Shown one piece after another: positions 53,996 to 63,360 of a stretch of DNA of 64,000 nt. Location of the stretch: positions 3,348,001 to 3,412,000 of the forward strand of contig NZ_VIWW01000001.1 of the NCBI RefSeq assembly GCF_007829885.1, given 5' to 3'. The translations under genes and the position numbers were made by a program. Source of the DNA: Streptomyces brevispora (lineage in GTDB: Bacteria; Actinomycetota; Actinomycetes; Streptomycetales; Streptomycetaceae). Positions within the stretch are counted from its first letter, which is position 1. Every line of letters begins with the position of its first letter. The notes beneath the pieces were generated by a model, which did no database searches, was not told the origin of the DNA, and saw nothing but the letters and a program-made list of their open reading frames with translations.

Positions 53996-54358
53996 TCAGT
54001 AGACGAGGGCCTGGACGCCGTCGGCCATGATCTCGCTGACGAAGACCTGGGCCCCGGCGATCCGCACGCCTTCCAGGACGTCCTCCTCGGTGATGTCGCG
54101 ACGGGCCGCGCACTGGGTGCAGAGAGTGATGAGACCTCCAGCCTGGATCGACTCGATCAGATCCGGCAGCGGTGCGGAGTGCGGGAGTTCGAACTCGGCG
54201 GCCCTCCCCGGCAGGGCGAACCAGGCGGATTCCCCGGTCAGCCAGAGCGAGACCTCCACGCCACTGGCGACGGCGACCGCCGCCACCGTGAACGCCTGCG
54301 AGCAGCGCTCGGCGGAGTCGGCACCTGCGGTCACCTTGATCACGAGCTTCTTCTGCAT
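53996..54358 (-). CDS. DsrE-family protein
   Basis: The 120-residue protein has the DsrE/F-like fold: KKLVIKVTAGADSAERCSQA at the start, a helix AVASGVEVSLWLTGES and the Cys pair CTQCAARRDI, which may carry sulfur. Such proteins are sulfur-relay carriers. It converges with DUF3099. The ATG at 54358 lies seven bases after TACAGT on the minus strand. Confidence 0.9.
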   Translation of the reverse strand: MQKKLVIKVTAGADSAERCSQAFTVAAVAVASGVEVSLWLTGESAWFALPGRAAEFELPHSAPLPDLIESIQAGGLITLCTQCAARRDITEEDVLEGVRIAGAQVFVSEIMADGVQALVY

Positions 54359-55101
54359 GCGCCGAACTGTAATCCTTGGCCGCACAACCCCGCTGGTGCT
54401 CGGCGGCCTCGGCGCGGGTACGGCGCACACGATCATTTTGACGGAGCGCACCGACGTACCAGGGCTGGCCACCGAGGGCGACGGGCGCTGGGACTTCCCC
54501 CGGCTGAGCCTGCCCGCGCTCCCGCCCGGCGCGCCCCGCCCGTTCAGTGACGGCAACACCGCCGAGGTCCACCACGCCGACCTGCGCAGGCTGCTGCTCC
54601 CGGCCCGGCCGGAGCAACGCCGGACAAGAAGCTGACAGGCGGCTGGGTCAGCACGGAGCAGCTCGTCTCCGAGAAGGGAAGAGCGCCCGCCCCGCTGTCG
54701 GCGACCAGCTGATGGAGTCCGCCCTCCGGCACATCGCGGCACGCGGCTGGACCATGCCGGACGGCACGTCGAGCAGGATCTATCTGCTCCAGTTCAACTC
54801 GACGGCCTACGCCGACGCGTTCCGCGACGGCCGCCACATCGGCGCCTCGGCAGGGGATCCGCTGACCGGCGCCGCCCGGATGGACCTGGACGAGACATGG
54901 TCGGGCGGCGGGAAGGTGGAGAACACCACGTCCTACGTGGCCGACGAGCCGAAGCCGTTCGGCGCCGCCCAGGTCCGGCAGGCGTACCTGGTCGCCGGGG
55001 ACACCGTCGCCCTGCTCGTCCAGTCCCGCCGGGGCGCCGAGGGGACGGAGCGCATCCCCTTCCACCAGACGGTGATCCTGCAGAACCAGCTGCTGGGCTG
55101 A
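54357..55101 (+). pseudogene. Secreted-type hypothetical gene broken by two frameshifts
   Basis: Three frames join into one plausible protein of about 245 residues: GAGTAHTIILTERTDVPG to HHADLRRLLLPA (frame 1, to about 54605), PDKKLTGGWVSTEQLVSE (frame 2, about 54610-54665) and GDQLMESALRHIAARGWTMP to FHQTVILQNQLLG (frame 3, to 55101). The first shift is near 54605 and the second near 54685; both could be sequencing errors in GC-rich runs. The start is uncertain; the ATG at 54357 would overlap the divergent DsrE start. No family recognised. Confidence 0.6.
54366..54371 (-). promoter_or_regulatory. -10 element of the DsrE gene
   Basis: TACAGT on the minus strand, seven bases before the ATG at 54358. 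Confidence 0.45.
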
Positions 55102-55201
55102 CCCGCCTCGCGGCAAGCCCCGAACCGACGGGCCGGGCCCCCACCCATTACGCTGGGACCCGGCCCGTACTGCTGCCATACCGCTCGTTCGAGGAGCTCC
55201 C

Positions 55202-55303
55202 GTGCTTGAGGCATTCTTCACCACCCTGCTGGTCCTGGTCTGTATCGGCACCCTCGCCTTCGCCGGCCTGACCGTGAAGAAGCTGTACCAGGGTCAGCGC
55301 TGA
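55202..55303 (+). CDS. Small single-span membrane protein
   Basis: A GTG preceded by GAGGAG starts 33 residues: LEAFFTTLLVLVCIGTLAFA is a membrane span and VKKLYQGQR a basic tail. Too short for family assignment; I recall a similar peptide in this place in Streptomyces genomes. Confidence 0.65.
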   Translation: MLEAFFTTLLVLVCIGTLAFAGLTVKKLYQGQR

Positions 55304-55391
55304 CACCTCTCCTGCGTGCCTCCGCGCGGTGCCGGTTCCCCGGTGTCCGCGCTTCCCCGTCCCCCCGCCTCACAGATCGTCTGAGCCGCTC

Positions 55392-55964
55392 ATGATCGAG
55401 ATTCCGTCCGACCTCCACCCGGACCTCGTCCCGCTGGCCTTCCTCCTGGGCAACTGGGCGGGCGCGGGTGTGTCCGACTTCCCCGGCGCCGAGAAGTGCA
55501 ACTTCGGCCAGGAGGTCTCCTTCAGCCACGACGGCCGGGACTTCCTGGAGTACGTCTCGCACACCTGGGTGCTCGACGCCGACGGCGAGAAGGTCCGGCC
55601 GCTGGAGTCCGAGTCCGGTTACTGGCGGATCGACAAGGACCGCAAGGTCGAGGTCGTGATGGTCCGCGACCAGGGCGTCATCGAGATCTGGTACGGCGAG
55701 CTGGCCCACCAGAAGCCGCAGATCGACCTGGTCACCGACGCGGTGGCCCGGACCGCGGCCTCCGGCCCGTACAACGGTGGCAAGCGGCTCTACGGCTATG
55801 TGAAGAGCGACCTGATGTGGGTCGGCGAGAAGTCCACGCCCGAGGTGGAGCTGCGGCCGTACATGTCGGCGCACCTGAAGAAGGTCGTCACCCCCGAAGA
55901 GGTCGCGGCGATGGCGAAGAGCCTCGGTGACCTGCCGGACGACGGGATCGCGTTCTTCAAGTAG
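55392..55964 (+). CDS. Nitrobindin-like heme-binding protein (FABP family)
   Basis: The 190-residue beta-barrel protein has the nitrobindin signature LGNWAGAGVSDFPG (GxWxGxG-like) near residue 20 and repeating strands SFSHDGRDFLEYVSHTWVL, GYWRIDKDRKVEVVMV. The C-terminal half carries LYGYVKSDLMWVGE; a His near the C terminus (SAHLKK) is a candidate heme ligand. Family members bind heme and isomerise peroxynitrite. The ATG at 55392 keeps the family length. Confidence 0.85.
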   Translation: MIEIPSDLHPDLVPLAFLLGNWAGAGVSDFPGAEKCNFGQEVSFSHDGRDFLEYVSHTWVLDADGEKVRPLESESGYWRIDKDRKVEVVMVRDQGVIEIWYGELAHQKPQIDLVTDAVARTAASGPYNGGKRLYGYVKSDLMWVGEKSTPEVELRPYMSAHLKKVVTPEEVAAMAKSLGDLPDDGIAFFK

Positions 55965-56068
55965 GGCGCGAGCGGTCGCCCCGAACCCCACTCGGGGCTC
56001 CGGTTCCGCTTTCTGCTTTCCGCGTTCCGCTTTCCGTATTCCGCTGGGGGCGGGCCGCCACCCGGACC

Positions 56069-56074
56069 TACACT
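56069..56074 (+). promoter_or_regulatory. -10 element of nur
   Basis: TACACT, seven bases before the GTG at 56082. Confidence 0.5.
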
Positions 56075-56081
56075 GGGGGCT

Positions 56082-56579
56082 GTGGTGAGCACCGACTGGA
56101 AGACCGATCTTCGGCAGCGCGGCTACCGGCTGACGCCGCAGCGGCAGCTTGTCCTGGAAGCCGTCGACACGCTGGAACACGCGACGCCCGACGACATCCT
56201 GTCCGAGGTGCGCCGGACCGCGTCCGGGGTGAACATCTCGACCGTCTACCGGACCCTGGAGCTCCTGGAGGAGCTCGATCTGGTCAGCCACGCCCATCTG
56301 GGCCACGGAGCCCCGACGTACCACCTGGCCGACCGCCATCACCACATCCATCTGGTCTGCCGGGACTGCACGAACGTCATCGAGGCCGATGTCGACATCG
56401 TCTCCGAGTTCACCGAGAAGCTGCGCGGCACGTTCGGGTTCGAGACGGACATGAAGCACTTCGCGATCTTCGGCCGCTGCGCCGACTGCGCCGCGAAGGC
56501 GGCCGGCCGGTCCCCGGAGCCGGCCCCGGGGCCCGACGCCCGGATGGCTCCGGAACGGACTCCCGGACCCGGGCAGTAG
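56082..56579 (+). CDS. nur: Fur-family nickel-responsive regulator Nur
   Basis: The 165-residue protein (leaderless GTG start) has the winged helix with RLTPQRQLVLEAVDTLEHA and STVYRTLELLEELDLVSHAH, and the metal-binding half YHLADRHHHIHLVCRDC, the second CxxC in FGRCADCAA and TDMKHFAIFG. The sequence agrees closely with S. coelicolor Nur as I remember it, which represses nickel uptake and the iron superoxide dismutase gene when nickel is bound. A Pro-rich tail of about 25 residues is added here. Confidence 0.9.
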   Translation: MVSTDWKTDLRQRGYRLTPQRQLVLEAVDTLEHATPDDILSEVRRTASGVNISTVYRTLELLEELDLVSHAHLGHGAPTYHLADRHHHIHLVCRDCTNVIEADVDIVSEFTEKLRGTFGFETDMKHFAIFGRCADCAAKAAGRSPEPAPGPDARMAPERTPGPGQ

Positions 56580-56588
56580 CCGGAGTCG

Positions 56589-56594
56589 TACGCT
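56589..56594 (+). promoter_or_regulatory. -10 element of the ygfZ gene
   Basis: TACGCT, six bases before the ATG at 56601. Confidence 0.5.
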
Positions 56595-56600
56595 GGTCGC

Positions 56601-57569
56601 ATGAAGAGCCCCCTGCTGTCCCTGCCCGGCGCCGTCCCCGCCGAGGGCCGCGACGAAGGCGTCGCCGCGCACTACGGCGACCTGTTCCGCGAGCAACGTG
56701 CCCTTGCCGACGGCTCCGGCCTCGTCGACCTGTCGCACCGCGGCGTCGTCACCGTTACCGGGAGCGACCGGCTGGCGTGGCTGCACCTCCTGATCACCCA
56801 GCACGTCACCGACCTCGCACCGGGGCAGGCGACCGAGTCCCTGATCCTCACCGCGAACGGGCACATCGAACACGCCCTGTACCTCGTCGACGACGGCGAG
56901 ACCGTGTGGATGCACGTCGAGCCGGACACACAGGGCGAGTTGATCGCCTACCTGGAGTCGATGAAGTTCTTCTACCGGGTCGAAGTCGCCGACCGCACCG
57001 AGGACTTCGCGGTCGTGTACCTGCCGGCCGGTTCCATCGCCACGGTGCCGGACGGAGTCACCGTACGGGAGACGTCGTACGGCCGTGACCTGTTCCTGCC
57101 GCGCGCCGGTCTGGAGGAGTACGCGGCGGAGAACGGCCCGGTCGCCGGGGTCCTGGCCTACGAGGCGCTGCGCATCGAGGGGCACCGTCCGCGCGTCGGT
57201 TTCGAGACCGACCACCGCACCATCCCGCACGAGCTGGGCTTGATCGGCACCGCCGTCCACCTCCAGAAGGGCTGCTACCGGGGCCAGGAGACCGTGGCCC
57301 GGGTGCAGAACCTGGGCAAGCCCCCGCGCCGCCTGGTCTTCCTGCACCTGGACGGCAGCGAGGTGCTGCTCCCCGGGCACGGCACCCCGATCCGGCTCGC
57401 CGCGGACGGGGCCGAGGGCCGTCAGCTGGGCTTCATCACCAGCTCCGCTCGCCACCACGAGCTGGGGCCGATCGCCCTGGCCCTGGTGAAGCGGAACGTG
57501 GCGGTGGACGCGGAGCTGCTGGCGGGGGAGAACACGGCCGCGGCCCAGGAGACGGTCGTCGAGCCGTAG
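56601..57569 (+). CDS. ygfZ: YgfZ/GcvT-family folate-binding protein (Fe-S maintenance)
   Basis: The 322-residue protein has the GcvT fold and the diagnostic KGCYRGQETVARV motif (about 222-234; Cys present). YgfZ-type proteins help Fe-S cluster assembly or repair and use tetrahydrofolate. It is placed 21 bases behind nur but has its own leaderless -10, so it may be transcribed both ways. Confidence 0.93.
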   Translation: MKSPLLSLPGAVPAEGRDEGVAAHYGDLFREQRALADGSGLVDLSHRGVVTVTGSDRLAWLHLLITQHVTDLAPGQATESLILTANGHIEHALYLVDDGETVWMHVEPDTQGELIAYLESMKFFYRVEVADRTEDFAVVYLPAGSIATVPDGVTVRETSYGRDLFLPRAGLEEYAAENGPVAGVLAYEALRIEGHRPRVGFETDHRTIPHELGLIGTAVHLQKGCYRGQETVARVQNLGKPPRRLVFLHLDGSEVLLPGHGTPIRLAADGAEGRQLGFITSSARHHELGPIALALVKRNVAVDAELLAGENTAAAQETVVEP

Positions 57570-57680
57570 CGGGGCGCGCGGCAGTGCGCTGCCGGCCCGT
57601 GCACTGCCCGCCCGTACACCGACCGCCCGTACACCGGCCGCCCGTGCACCGGCCGCCGGAGCGGAGTCCTGCCCGCCGGA

Positions 57681-58130
57681 TCAGACCTCGACGATGACGG
57701 TGAACGGGCCGTGGTTCGTGAGCGAGACCCGCATGTCCGCCCCGAACCGGCCCGTCTCCACCTGCGCCCCCAGCGCCCGCAGCCGCGCGACCACCTCGTC
57801 GACCAGCGGCTCGGCGATCTCGCCGGGGGCGGCCGCGTTCCAGGTGGGCCGGCGGCCCTTCCGAGCGTCCCCGTAGAGAGTGAACTGCGAAATCACCAAG
57901 AGCGGCGCATTCACGTCGGAGCAGGACTTCTCGCCCTCCAGGATGCGGACCGACCAGAGCTTGCGGGCGAGTTGCGCCGCCTTCTCCGAGGTGTCCCCGT
58001 GGGTGACTCCCACCAGCACACACAGGCCCTCGCCGACGATCTCACCGACCACCGCGGGGCCGCTGCCCTCGCCGTCCGCGTCGGACACCGTGACGCTCGC
58101 GCCGTCCACTCTCTGTACCACTGCACGCAT
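57681..58130 (-). CDS. dtd: D-aminoacyl-tRNA deacylase
   Basis: The 149-residue protein begins [15 protein letters not shown] and has both active-site motifs: [15 protein letters not shown] (about 88-102) and the cross-subunit [12 protein letters not shown] at the end (Gly-cisPro form). It hydrolyses D-amino acids from mischarged tRNAs. The ATG at 58130 is leaderless (TAGGTT at 58143-58138). The sequence 57590-57660 between it and ygfZ consists of CCGCCCGTACACCGG-like 15-bp repeats. Confidence 0.95.
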   Translation of the reverse strand: MRAVVQRVDGASVTVSDADGEGSGPAVVGEIVGEGLCVLVGVTHGDTSEKAAQLARKLWSVRILEGEKSCSDVNAPLLVISQFTLYGDARKGRRPTWNAAAPGEIAEPLVDEVVARLRALGAQVETGRFGADMRVSLTNHGPFTVIVEV

Positions 58131-58137
58131 ACAGACC

Positions 58138-58143
58138 AACCTA
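58138..58143 (-). promoter_or_regulatory. -10 element of dtd
   Basis: TAGGTT on the minus strand, seven bases before the ATG at 58130. Confidence 0.45.
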
Positions 58144-58244
58144 TCTTGGGCTGAACGGGTACAGAACACCTCCACCGGCACCCTCGGAGTGGCACGATGC
58201 TCGGAGGCGGTGCGCCGACGCACCGGTCGAGGGGATGGACAAGC

Positions 58245-58868
58245 ATGAGCACCCATGGAACCGGGCAGTCCCCGGGTACCGTGCCGGTCACGCGTGCCGG
58301 TGTCAACAGCAGTGCGGGTACCGGTCCGAGCACCTTGCGGCCACCCGTGCAGCGGACCGGACACGACTCCGACGACGGCCCTGCCGCGCCCCCACCCGAT
58401 CTGCGCGCCCTGCGGCTGCCGGAGCTGCGCACACTGCGCCGCGACGCGCAGCGCGACGAGGCCGACCTCAGCTATGTGCGGCGGCTGGTCCAGGGGCGCA
58501 TCGACATCCTGCGGGCCGAGCAGGCCCGGCGGCGGGACCCCGAGTCGCCGGTGGTGGACCGGCTCTCGGAGATCCTCGCCGACGCCCCGTCGCTGCACCG
58601 CTCCTCCGCCCGGCACGTCACGCTGAGCACACCGCGCAGCGACGAGTACCGGCAGCTGGCGGCCGAGACGCTCGCCGAGGTCGAACTCTCCGACCTCGAC
58701 GCCCGTACGGACGAAGAGCTGCACACCGCGATGGGGCGCCTGGTCCGCTACGAACAGCAGGTCTCCCGGCGCCGTCACCGGCTTCAGCGCACCGCGGACG
58801 ACTGTGGTGGGGAGATCGCCCGCAGGTACCGTGACGGGGAAGCACAAGTAGACGACCTGCTCGCCTGA
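58245..58868 (+). CDS. rsiG: RsiG, c-di-GMP-dependent anti-sigma factor for WhiG
   Basis: The 207-residue protein has a disordered N-terminal region (1-65) and two antiparallel helices. Each carries the c-di-GMP signature E-x3-S-x2-R-x3-Q-x3-[17 protein letters not shown] at about 82-97 and [16 protein letters not shown] at about 179-194, all key residues present. With bound c-di-GMP, RsiG holds the sporulation sigma factor WhiG inactive. No whiG gene is nearby, as in other Streptomyces. The ATG at 58245 follows GAGGGGAT. Confidence 0.93.
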   Translation: MSTHGTGQSPGTVPVTRAGVNSSAGTGPSTLRPPVQRTGHDSDDGPAAPPPDLRALRLPELRTLRRDAQRDEADLSYVRRLVQGRIDILRAEQARRRDPESPVVDRLSEILADAPSLHRSSARHVTLSTPRSDEYRQLAAETLAEVELSDLDARTDEELHTAMGRLVRYEQQVSRRRHRLQRTADDCGGEIARRYRDGEAQVDDLLA

Positions 58869-58914
58869 GGCAATCCCTCCGGGGGCGGGTCCCGCCCGTC
58901 CCCGGAAGGCCACC

Positions 58915-59898
58915 ATGACCTCCAGCGCAGCCCCGTCCGCCATATCCGACCCGGTCCCCGCCCCACCCGTGCTGGCCGAGGTCGTACGGTCCGGTTTCGT
59001 CGAGGGCCACCATCGCGGCTCGCTGGTCGTCCTGGCCGCCGACGGCAGCGTCGAGCTGACCCTGGGTGATCCGGCGGCGCCGGTCTTCCCCCGGTCGTCG
59101 AACAAGCCGATGCAGGCCGCGGCCGTGCTGCGGGCCGGGCTCGACCTGTCCGGGGAGCGGCTGGCCCTGGCCGCCGCGAGCCACTCGGGTGAGGGTTTCC
59201 ACCTCGATCTCGTACGCAAGATGCTCGCCGAGCACGGACTGTCGACCGACGACCTCCAGACCCCGCCCGATCTGCCGCTGGACCCGGCCGAGGCGGAGAC
59301 GTATCTCGCCGCGGGCCACGTCCGGGAGCGGATCACCATGAACTGCTCGGGCAAGCACGCGGCGATGCTCGCGGTGTGCGTGCGCAACGGCTGGGACCCC
59401 GCCACCTACCTCGACCCGGCGCACCCGCTCCAGCGGCTCGTCCATCAGGTGGTCGAGGAGGCGGCGGGCGAACCGGTCGCCGCGGTCGGCACGGACGGCT
59501 GCGGGGCGCCGCTGATGGCGCTCTCCCTGGTGGGTCTCGCGCGGGCGTTCCGCACGTTCGTCACGGCGGCGCCGGGCACGGCGGAGCGCCGGGTGGCGGA
59601 CGCGATGCGCGCCCACCCCGAGTACGTGGCGGGCACCCGCCGCCCCGACACCTGGCTGATGCGCGAGGTGCCCGGCACGCTGTCCAAGATGGGTGCGGAG
59701 GCGGTCCAGGCGGTGGCGCTCGCGGACGGCAGGGCGCTGGCCTTCAAGATCGACGACGGCTCGACCCGGGCGCTCGGCCCGGTGCTGGCGCGGGTGCTGG
59801 GCCTGCTCGGTGTGGACTCCCCGGTGGTGTCGCGGATCGGCCGGGCGCCGCTGCTGGGCGGCAGCGTGGAGGTCGGGGAGATCCGGGCGGCGTTCTGA
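58915..59898 (+). CDS. L-asparaginase (asparaginase II, ReAV-like class)
   Basis: The 327-residue protein is of the thermolabile asparaginase family: [13 protein letters not shown] (about 60, Ser and Lys), [25 protein letters not shown] (about 140) and [15 protein letters not shown]. The SxxK pair and CSGKH are the catalytic features of the Rhizobium ReAV class. It converts asparagine to aspartate and ammonia. It follows rsiG by 46 bases but has no clear functional link. Confidence 0.88.
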   Translation: MTSSAAPSAISDPVPAPPVLAEVVRSGFVEGHHRGSLVVLAADGSVELTLGDPAAPVFPRSSNKPMQAAAVLRAGLDLSGERLALAAASHSGEGFHLDLVRKMLAEHGLSTDDLQTPPDLPLDPAEAETYLAAGHVRERITMNCSGKHAAMLAVCVRNGWDPATYLDPAHPLQRLVHQVVEEAAGEPVAAVGTDGCGAPLMALSLVGLARAFRTFVTAAPGTAERRVADAMRAHPEYVAGTRRPDTWLMREVPGTLSKMGAEAVQAVALADGRALAFKIDDGSTRALGPVLARVLGLLGVDSPVVSRIGRAPLLGGSVEVGEIRAAF

Positions 59899-59937
59899 CC
59901 CGGCGCACCGGCCGGGTGGGGACCGCGTCCGGTCCCT

Positions 59938-60013
59938 GACCGCGTCCCGCGTCCCTGACCGCGTCCCGCGTCCCTGACCGCGTCCCGCGTCCCTGACCGC
60001 GTCCCGCGTCCGG
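59938..60013 (+). repeat. 19-bp tandem repeat, four copies
   Basis: GACCGCGTCCCGCGTCCCT is repeated at 59938, 59957, 59976 and 59995 (last copy ends CGG); degenerate relatives continue to 60075. It lies between the asparaginase stop and the acetyltransferase promoter and codes for nothing. Confidence 0.9.
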
Positions 60014-60114
60014 GACCGCGTCCCGCACCCGGTCCCCGGCCGCGCTCCCGCACCCGGTCCGGGACCGCGTCCCGGACACCGGGAAAAGCGGGCGACATCC
60101 CGAACCGCCGTGTC

Positions 60115-60120
60115 TAGCGT
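60115..60120 (+). promoter_or_regulatory. -10 element of the Eis-like gene
   Basis: TAGCGT, seven bases before the ATG at 60128. Confidence 0.45.
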
Positions 60121-60127
60121 GGGGCGC

Positions 60128-61381
60128 ATGAACAGCCTTGAGGCCCGTCCCGTCACCGAGTCCGAGTTCGCCGACTGGCGGCGCGCCGTGAACACCGGTT
60201 TCCTGCGTGCGCCGACCCCGTCGGACGAGGAGGTGGCGGGGCGGCTGCCTCATATGGATCTGGCCCGCGTCCAGGGGGTGTTCGACGCCGGGCGGTGCGT
60301 GGCGACGTTCCGTTCGTTCGCGCAGGAGCTGACGGTCGTCGGCGGGGCGACGGTGCCGGCCGACGCGATCACCAACGTCACCGTGTCGCCCACCCACCGC
60401 CGCCGCGGGCTGCTCACCCGGCTGATGGCCGCGGACCTGGCGGCGGCCAAGGAGCGCGGCGATGTGGCCGCGACCCTGATCGCCGCCGAGTACCCGATCT
60501 ACGGGCGCTACGGCTTCGGCCCCGCGGCCTGGACCACCGAGTGGGAGATCGACATACCCCGGGCGGGCCTCGACCCCCGGCTGTCCGGCGCGTCCGCGCG
60601 GGACGGCGGCCGGATCGACCTGGTGGACACGCCGGAGGTGCGCAAGCTGGGGCCGGCCCTCCACGACCGGCTGCGGGCCCGGCAGCACGGGGTGGTGAGC
60701 CGCGGCGACCGCTGGTGGGACCTGACGACCGGCAACGCGCTCTTCCCGAACGACAACTGGACCGAGCCCTTCCATGCCGTCCACCGTGACGCCGAGGGCA
60801 CCGTGGACGGTCTCCTCGTCTACCGCGCCGACGACCACTGGGGCGATGCCAAGCAGCCGCTGAACCGGGCGACGGTACGCAGCATGATCGCGACGACCCC
60901 GGCGGCGGAGCGGGCGCTGTGGCACTTCCTCTGCTCGGTCGACTGGGTCACCACGATCCGCACCGGCAACCGCGCCCCCGACGATCTCCTCCCGCTGCTC
61001 CTCCCGGACCCGCGCGCGGCCCGCGTGGTGACGCACGCGGACTTCCTGTGGGTGCGCGTCCTGGACGTCGTACGCGCACTGGAGGCCCGCACCTACGCGG
61101 TCCCCGGCTCCCTGGTCCTGGACATCCACGACGCCACCGGCCTCACCGCCGGCCGCTTCCACCTGGACGCCTCCCCGGCCGGCGCCACCTGCACCCCGAC
61201 GACGCGCAACGCGGATATCGCGCTGGACGTAAGGGAGTTGGGGACGCTCTACCTGGGCGACGAGTCGGCCCTGCGGCTGGCGGCCCTGGACCGCATCGAG
61301 GAACTGACCCCGGGCGCGGCGGCGCTGGCGGACGGGGTGTTCCGGGCGGGGCGGCGGGCTTGGTGCCCGGACGTGTTCTGA
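60128..61381 (+). CDS. Eis-like GNAT-family N-acetyltransferase
   Basis: The 417-residue protein has the Eis arrangement: N-terminal GNAT domain (about 5-150) with [20 protein letters not shown] (acetyl-CoA loop) and [16 protein letters not shown], a second GNAT-like domain and a C-terminal sterol-carrier-like domain ending PDVF, whose terminal carboxylate serves as base in the family. Eis enzymes acetylate aminoglycosides and protein lysines at several positions. Leaderless start. Confidence 0.9.
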   Translation: MNSLEARPVTESEFADWRRAVNTGFLRAPTPSDEEVAGRLPHMDLARVQGVFDAGRCVATFRSFAQELTVVGGATVPADAITNVTVSPTHRRRGLLTRLMAADLAAAKERGDVAATLIAAEYPIYGRYGFGPAAWTTEWEIDIPRAGLDPRLSGASARDGGRIDLVDTPEVRKLGPALHDRLRARQHGVVSRGDRWWDLTTGNALFPNDNWTEPFHAVHRDAEGTVDGLLVYRADDHWGDAKQPLNRATVRSMIATTPAAERALWHFLCSVDWVTTIRTGNRAPDDLLPLLLPDPRAARVVTHADFLWVRVLDVVRALEARTYAVPGSLVLDIHDATGLTAGRFHLDASPAGATCTPTTRNADIALDVRELGTLYLGDESALRLAALDRIEELTPGAAALADGVFRAGRRAWCPDVF

Positions 61382-61438
61382 GCCGGATGCTGCCGAGCGA
61401 CGTGCCCGGCTCCGCCGTTACCCCGCCCGGCTCCGCCG

Positions 61439-62227
61439 TCACCGCGTCCGCACCCTGAACAGCGCGCCCGACAGCGCCATCGCCACCAGCAGCAGTCGGT
61501 GGGCAACTCGCCCTGGATCGCGCTGACCTGGGAGCAGGAGGCCGCGCAGGGACTCGATGGCCGGGGTGATCGGCTGGTGGCCGGCGAAGCCGTGAGGCCA
61601 GGCGGGCATGACGAGGTCCAGGCGGTGTCCCCCGACGCGTGACTTCAGCGCGTCCGCGGTGCCCTCGGCGACCTTCCGGCCCCGGTCGAGGACGGCGATG
61701 CGGTCGGCCGGCCGGTCGGCCTCCTCCAGGTACTGGGTGGTGAGCAGTACCGTGGCGCCCTTGGCGGCGAGGTCGCGGAGCACCTGCCAGAGCTCCTGCC
61801 GGCTGCGCGGGTCGAGACCGGTCGTCGGCTCGTCCAGGAAGAAGACCTCCGGCTGCGGGCTGCCGACCAGTCCGGCCGCCGGGTCGAGTCTGCGCCGCAT
61901 CCCGCCGGAGTACGTGCGGACGGTGCGGCGGGCCGCTTCGGTGAGGCCGAAGCGTTCGAGGAGTTCGGCGGCCCGTCGGCGCGCGTCAGCCCGGGAGCGG
62001 CCGGTCAGCGGGGCCATCATGCGCAGGTTCTCCTCGCCGGTCTGCGTCTCGTCGACGGCGGCGTACTGCCCGGTGAGGCTGATCGCGCGGCGCACCCGGC
62101 TCCGGTCGGCCACGACGTCGTACCCGGCGATGCGGGCCGTACCGCTGTCGGCGGTGGTGAGCGTGGCCAGGATGCGTACGGCGGTGGAAGGCAGCGGTCT
62201 GGGGCCGGGCGACGCGGTCTCCGTCAT
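61439..62227 (-). pseudogene. Collapsed drrA-drrB-type exporter genes
   Basis: The open frame fuses two genes. Residues about 12-195 match a DrrA-type ATPase after its Walker A (AVRILATLTTADSGTARIAG, VRTYSGGMRRRLDPAAGLVG, VFFLDEPTTGLDPRSR), but the P-loop GPNGAGKTT is missing: the N-terminal 40-50 residues are replaced by PGPRPLPST. After about 205 (GHQPITPAIESLRGLLL) it reads like the end of a DrrB-type permease, so most of the rest of drrA and nearly all of drrB are deleted. The product cannot bind ATP normally. Confidence 0.75.
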
Positions 62228-62498
62228 CCTTCTGGTCGGTGGTTTCGTGCGGAACGCGGCGCTGCTGATGGGTGATCTGGACGCCGCCGTCGAGGCGCGC
62301 GGCGTACCGGCGCAGGAGGTGATGGAGGGTTATGCCCGCACGCTGAGCCGGCTGGTCGACCCCGAGCGCCACCCCGCGCTCTCCCGGCTGATGGCGTCCG
62401 GCGCGCTGTGGGGCCCGGAGGAGCCCGACCACGAGTTCCGCTTCGGCCTCGAACGGGTGCTGGACGGGATCGACGCGCTGGTCCGGGAGCGGGGGTAG
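62228..62498 (+). pseudogene. C-terminal fragment of a TetR-family regulator
   Basis: From the border with the ABC relic, the plus strand reads GFVRNAALLMGDLDAAVEAR, VDPERHPALSRLMASGALWG and DHEFRFGLERVLDGIDALV, the tail of a TetR_C-type ligand domain. The HTH half is missing. Such regulators are usually divergent from drrAB exporters, so one deletion probably removed the regulator's N terminus and the exporter's N terminus together. Confidence 0.7.
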
Positions 62499-62602
62499 GG
62501 GAGACGCCCCGGCGGCGCACCGGAAGGCGCCCCGGTGTGCGGCGGACGGGCAGCGTTCAGGTGACGGCCGGGCGGTGGGCGGGCGGGCGGACGGGCGGCG
62601 GG

Positions 62603-62624
62603 CGTCAAGTCCGGTTGACGTCAA
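62603..62624. promoter_or_regulatory. Candidate TetR operator
   Basis: CGTCAA (62603) and TTGACG (62615) are inverted with six bases between, and TTGACGTCAA (62615-62624) is itself a perfect 10-bp palindrome, giving three half-sites 20-40 bases before the start of the TetR gene. Confidence 0.6.
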
Positions 62625-62643
62625 AGGCGTACGCTTCATGGTC

Positions 62644-63321
62644 ATGAGCGGAGAGAAGCCCGGGCCCGGCGCGGCGGCGGACGAGGACGCGTCCCGTGGG
62701 CCGAACGCTCCGACGAGCCTGCGTGAGCGGAAGAAGCGGCTGACGTACCAGGCCGTCTCCGACGCCGCGATCACGATGTTCCTGGAGCGCGGCTTCGACA
62801 AGGTCTCGGTGGCCGAGGTCGCGGCCGCCGCGGACATCTCCAAGCCGACGCTGTTCCGGTACTTCCCGTCCAAGGAGGACCTGGTCCTGCACCGGTTCGC
62901 CGATCACGAGGACGAGTCCGCCCGGGTGGTCGCGGCCCGCGCGGACGGCGAGTCCCCGCTGGACGCGCTGCGCCGCCACTTCCTGGACGGCCTGGAGCGG
63001 CACGATCCGATCACCGGCCTCTGCGATGCGCCCGAGGTGCTGGCGTTCCACCGGCTGCTGTACGGGACGCCGTCCCTGGTGGCCAGGCTCTACGCGTACC
63101 AGGGCCGCTCCGAGGCCGCTCTCGCCCGCGCCCTGGGCGACGGGTTGCCCGACCGGCTGGCCGCGGGCCAGATCGTCGCGGTCCTGCGCATCCTGGCCAT
63201 GGACAACTGGCGGCGGATCAGCGAGGGGCAGAGCGCGGACCGGATCCACGGGGACGCCGTCGAGGCGGCGGAGCGGGGCTTCGCGCAACTGGGGTCGGGA
63301 CTGCGGCCGGGGCGGGAGTAG
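62644..63321 (+). CDS. TetR-family transcriptional regulator
   Basis: The 225-residue protein has an N-terminal HTH (about 30-80: FDKVSVAEVAAAADISKPTL, FRYFPSKEDLV) and a helical ligand domain. The start at 62644 is preferred because a -10-like TACGCT (62630-62635) ends eight bases before it; the ATG two codons upstream lies too close. Palindromes at 62603-62624 suggest autorepression. The target is not visible; the broken exporter next door had its own regulator. Confidence 0.9.
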   Translation: MSGEKPGPGAAADEDASRGPNAPTSLRERKKRLTYQAVSDAAITMFLERGFDKVSVAEVAAAADISKPTLFRYFPSKEDLVLHRFADHEDESARVVAARADGESPLDALRRHFLDGLERHDPITGLCDAPEVLAFHRLLYGTPSLVARLYAYQGRSEAALARALGDGLPDRLAAGQIVAVLRILAMDNWRRISEGQSADRIHGDAVEAAERGFAQLGSGLRPGRE

Positions 63322-63360
63322 GGGCAGGAGCGGCGGGCTGCGGGCGCGGCCGAGAGGTTC

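Noticed and set aside
59938..60013. CRISPR array
   Set aside because: Units of 19 bp are contiguous, without unique spacers, and no cas gene is present in the window.
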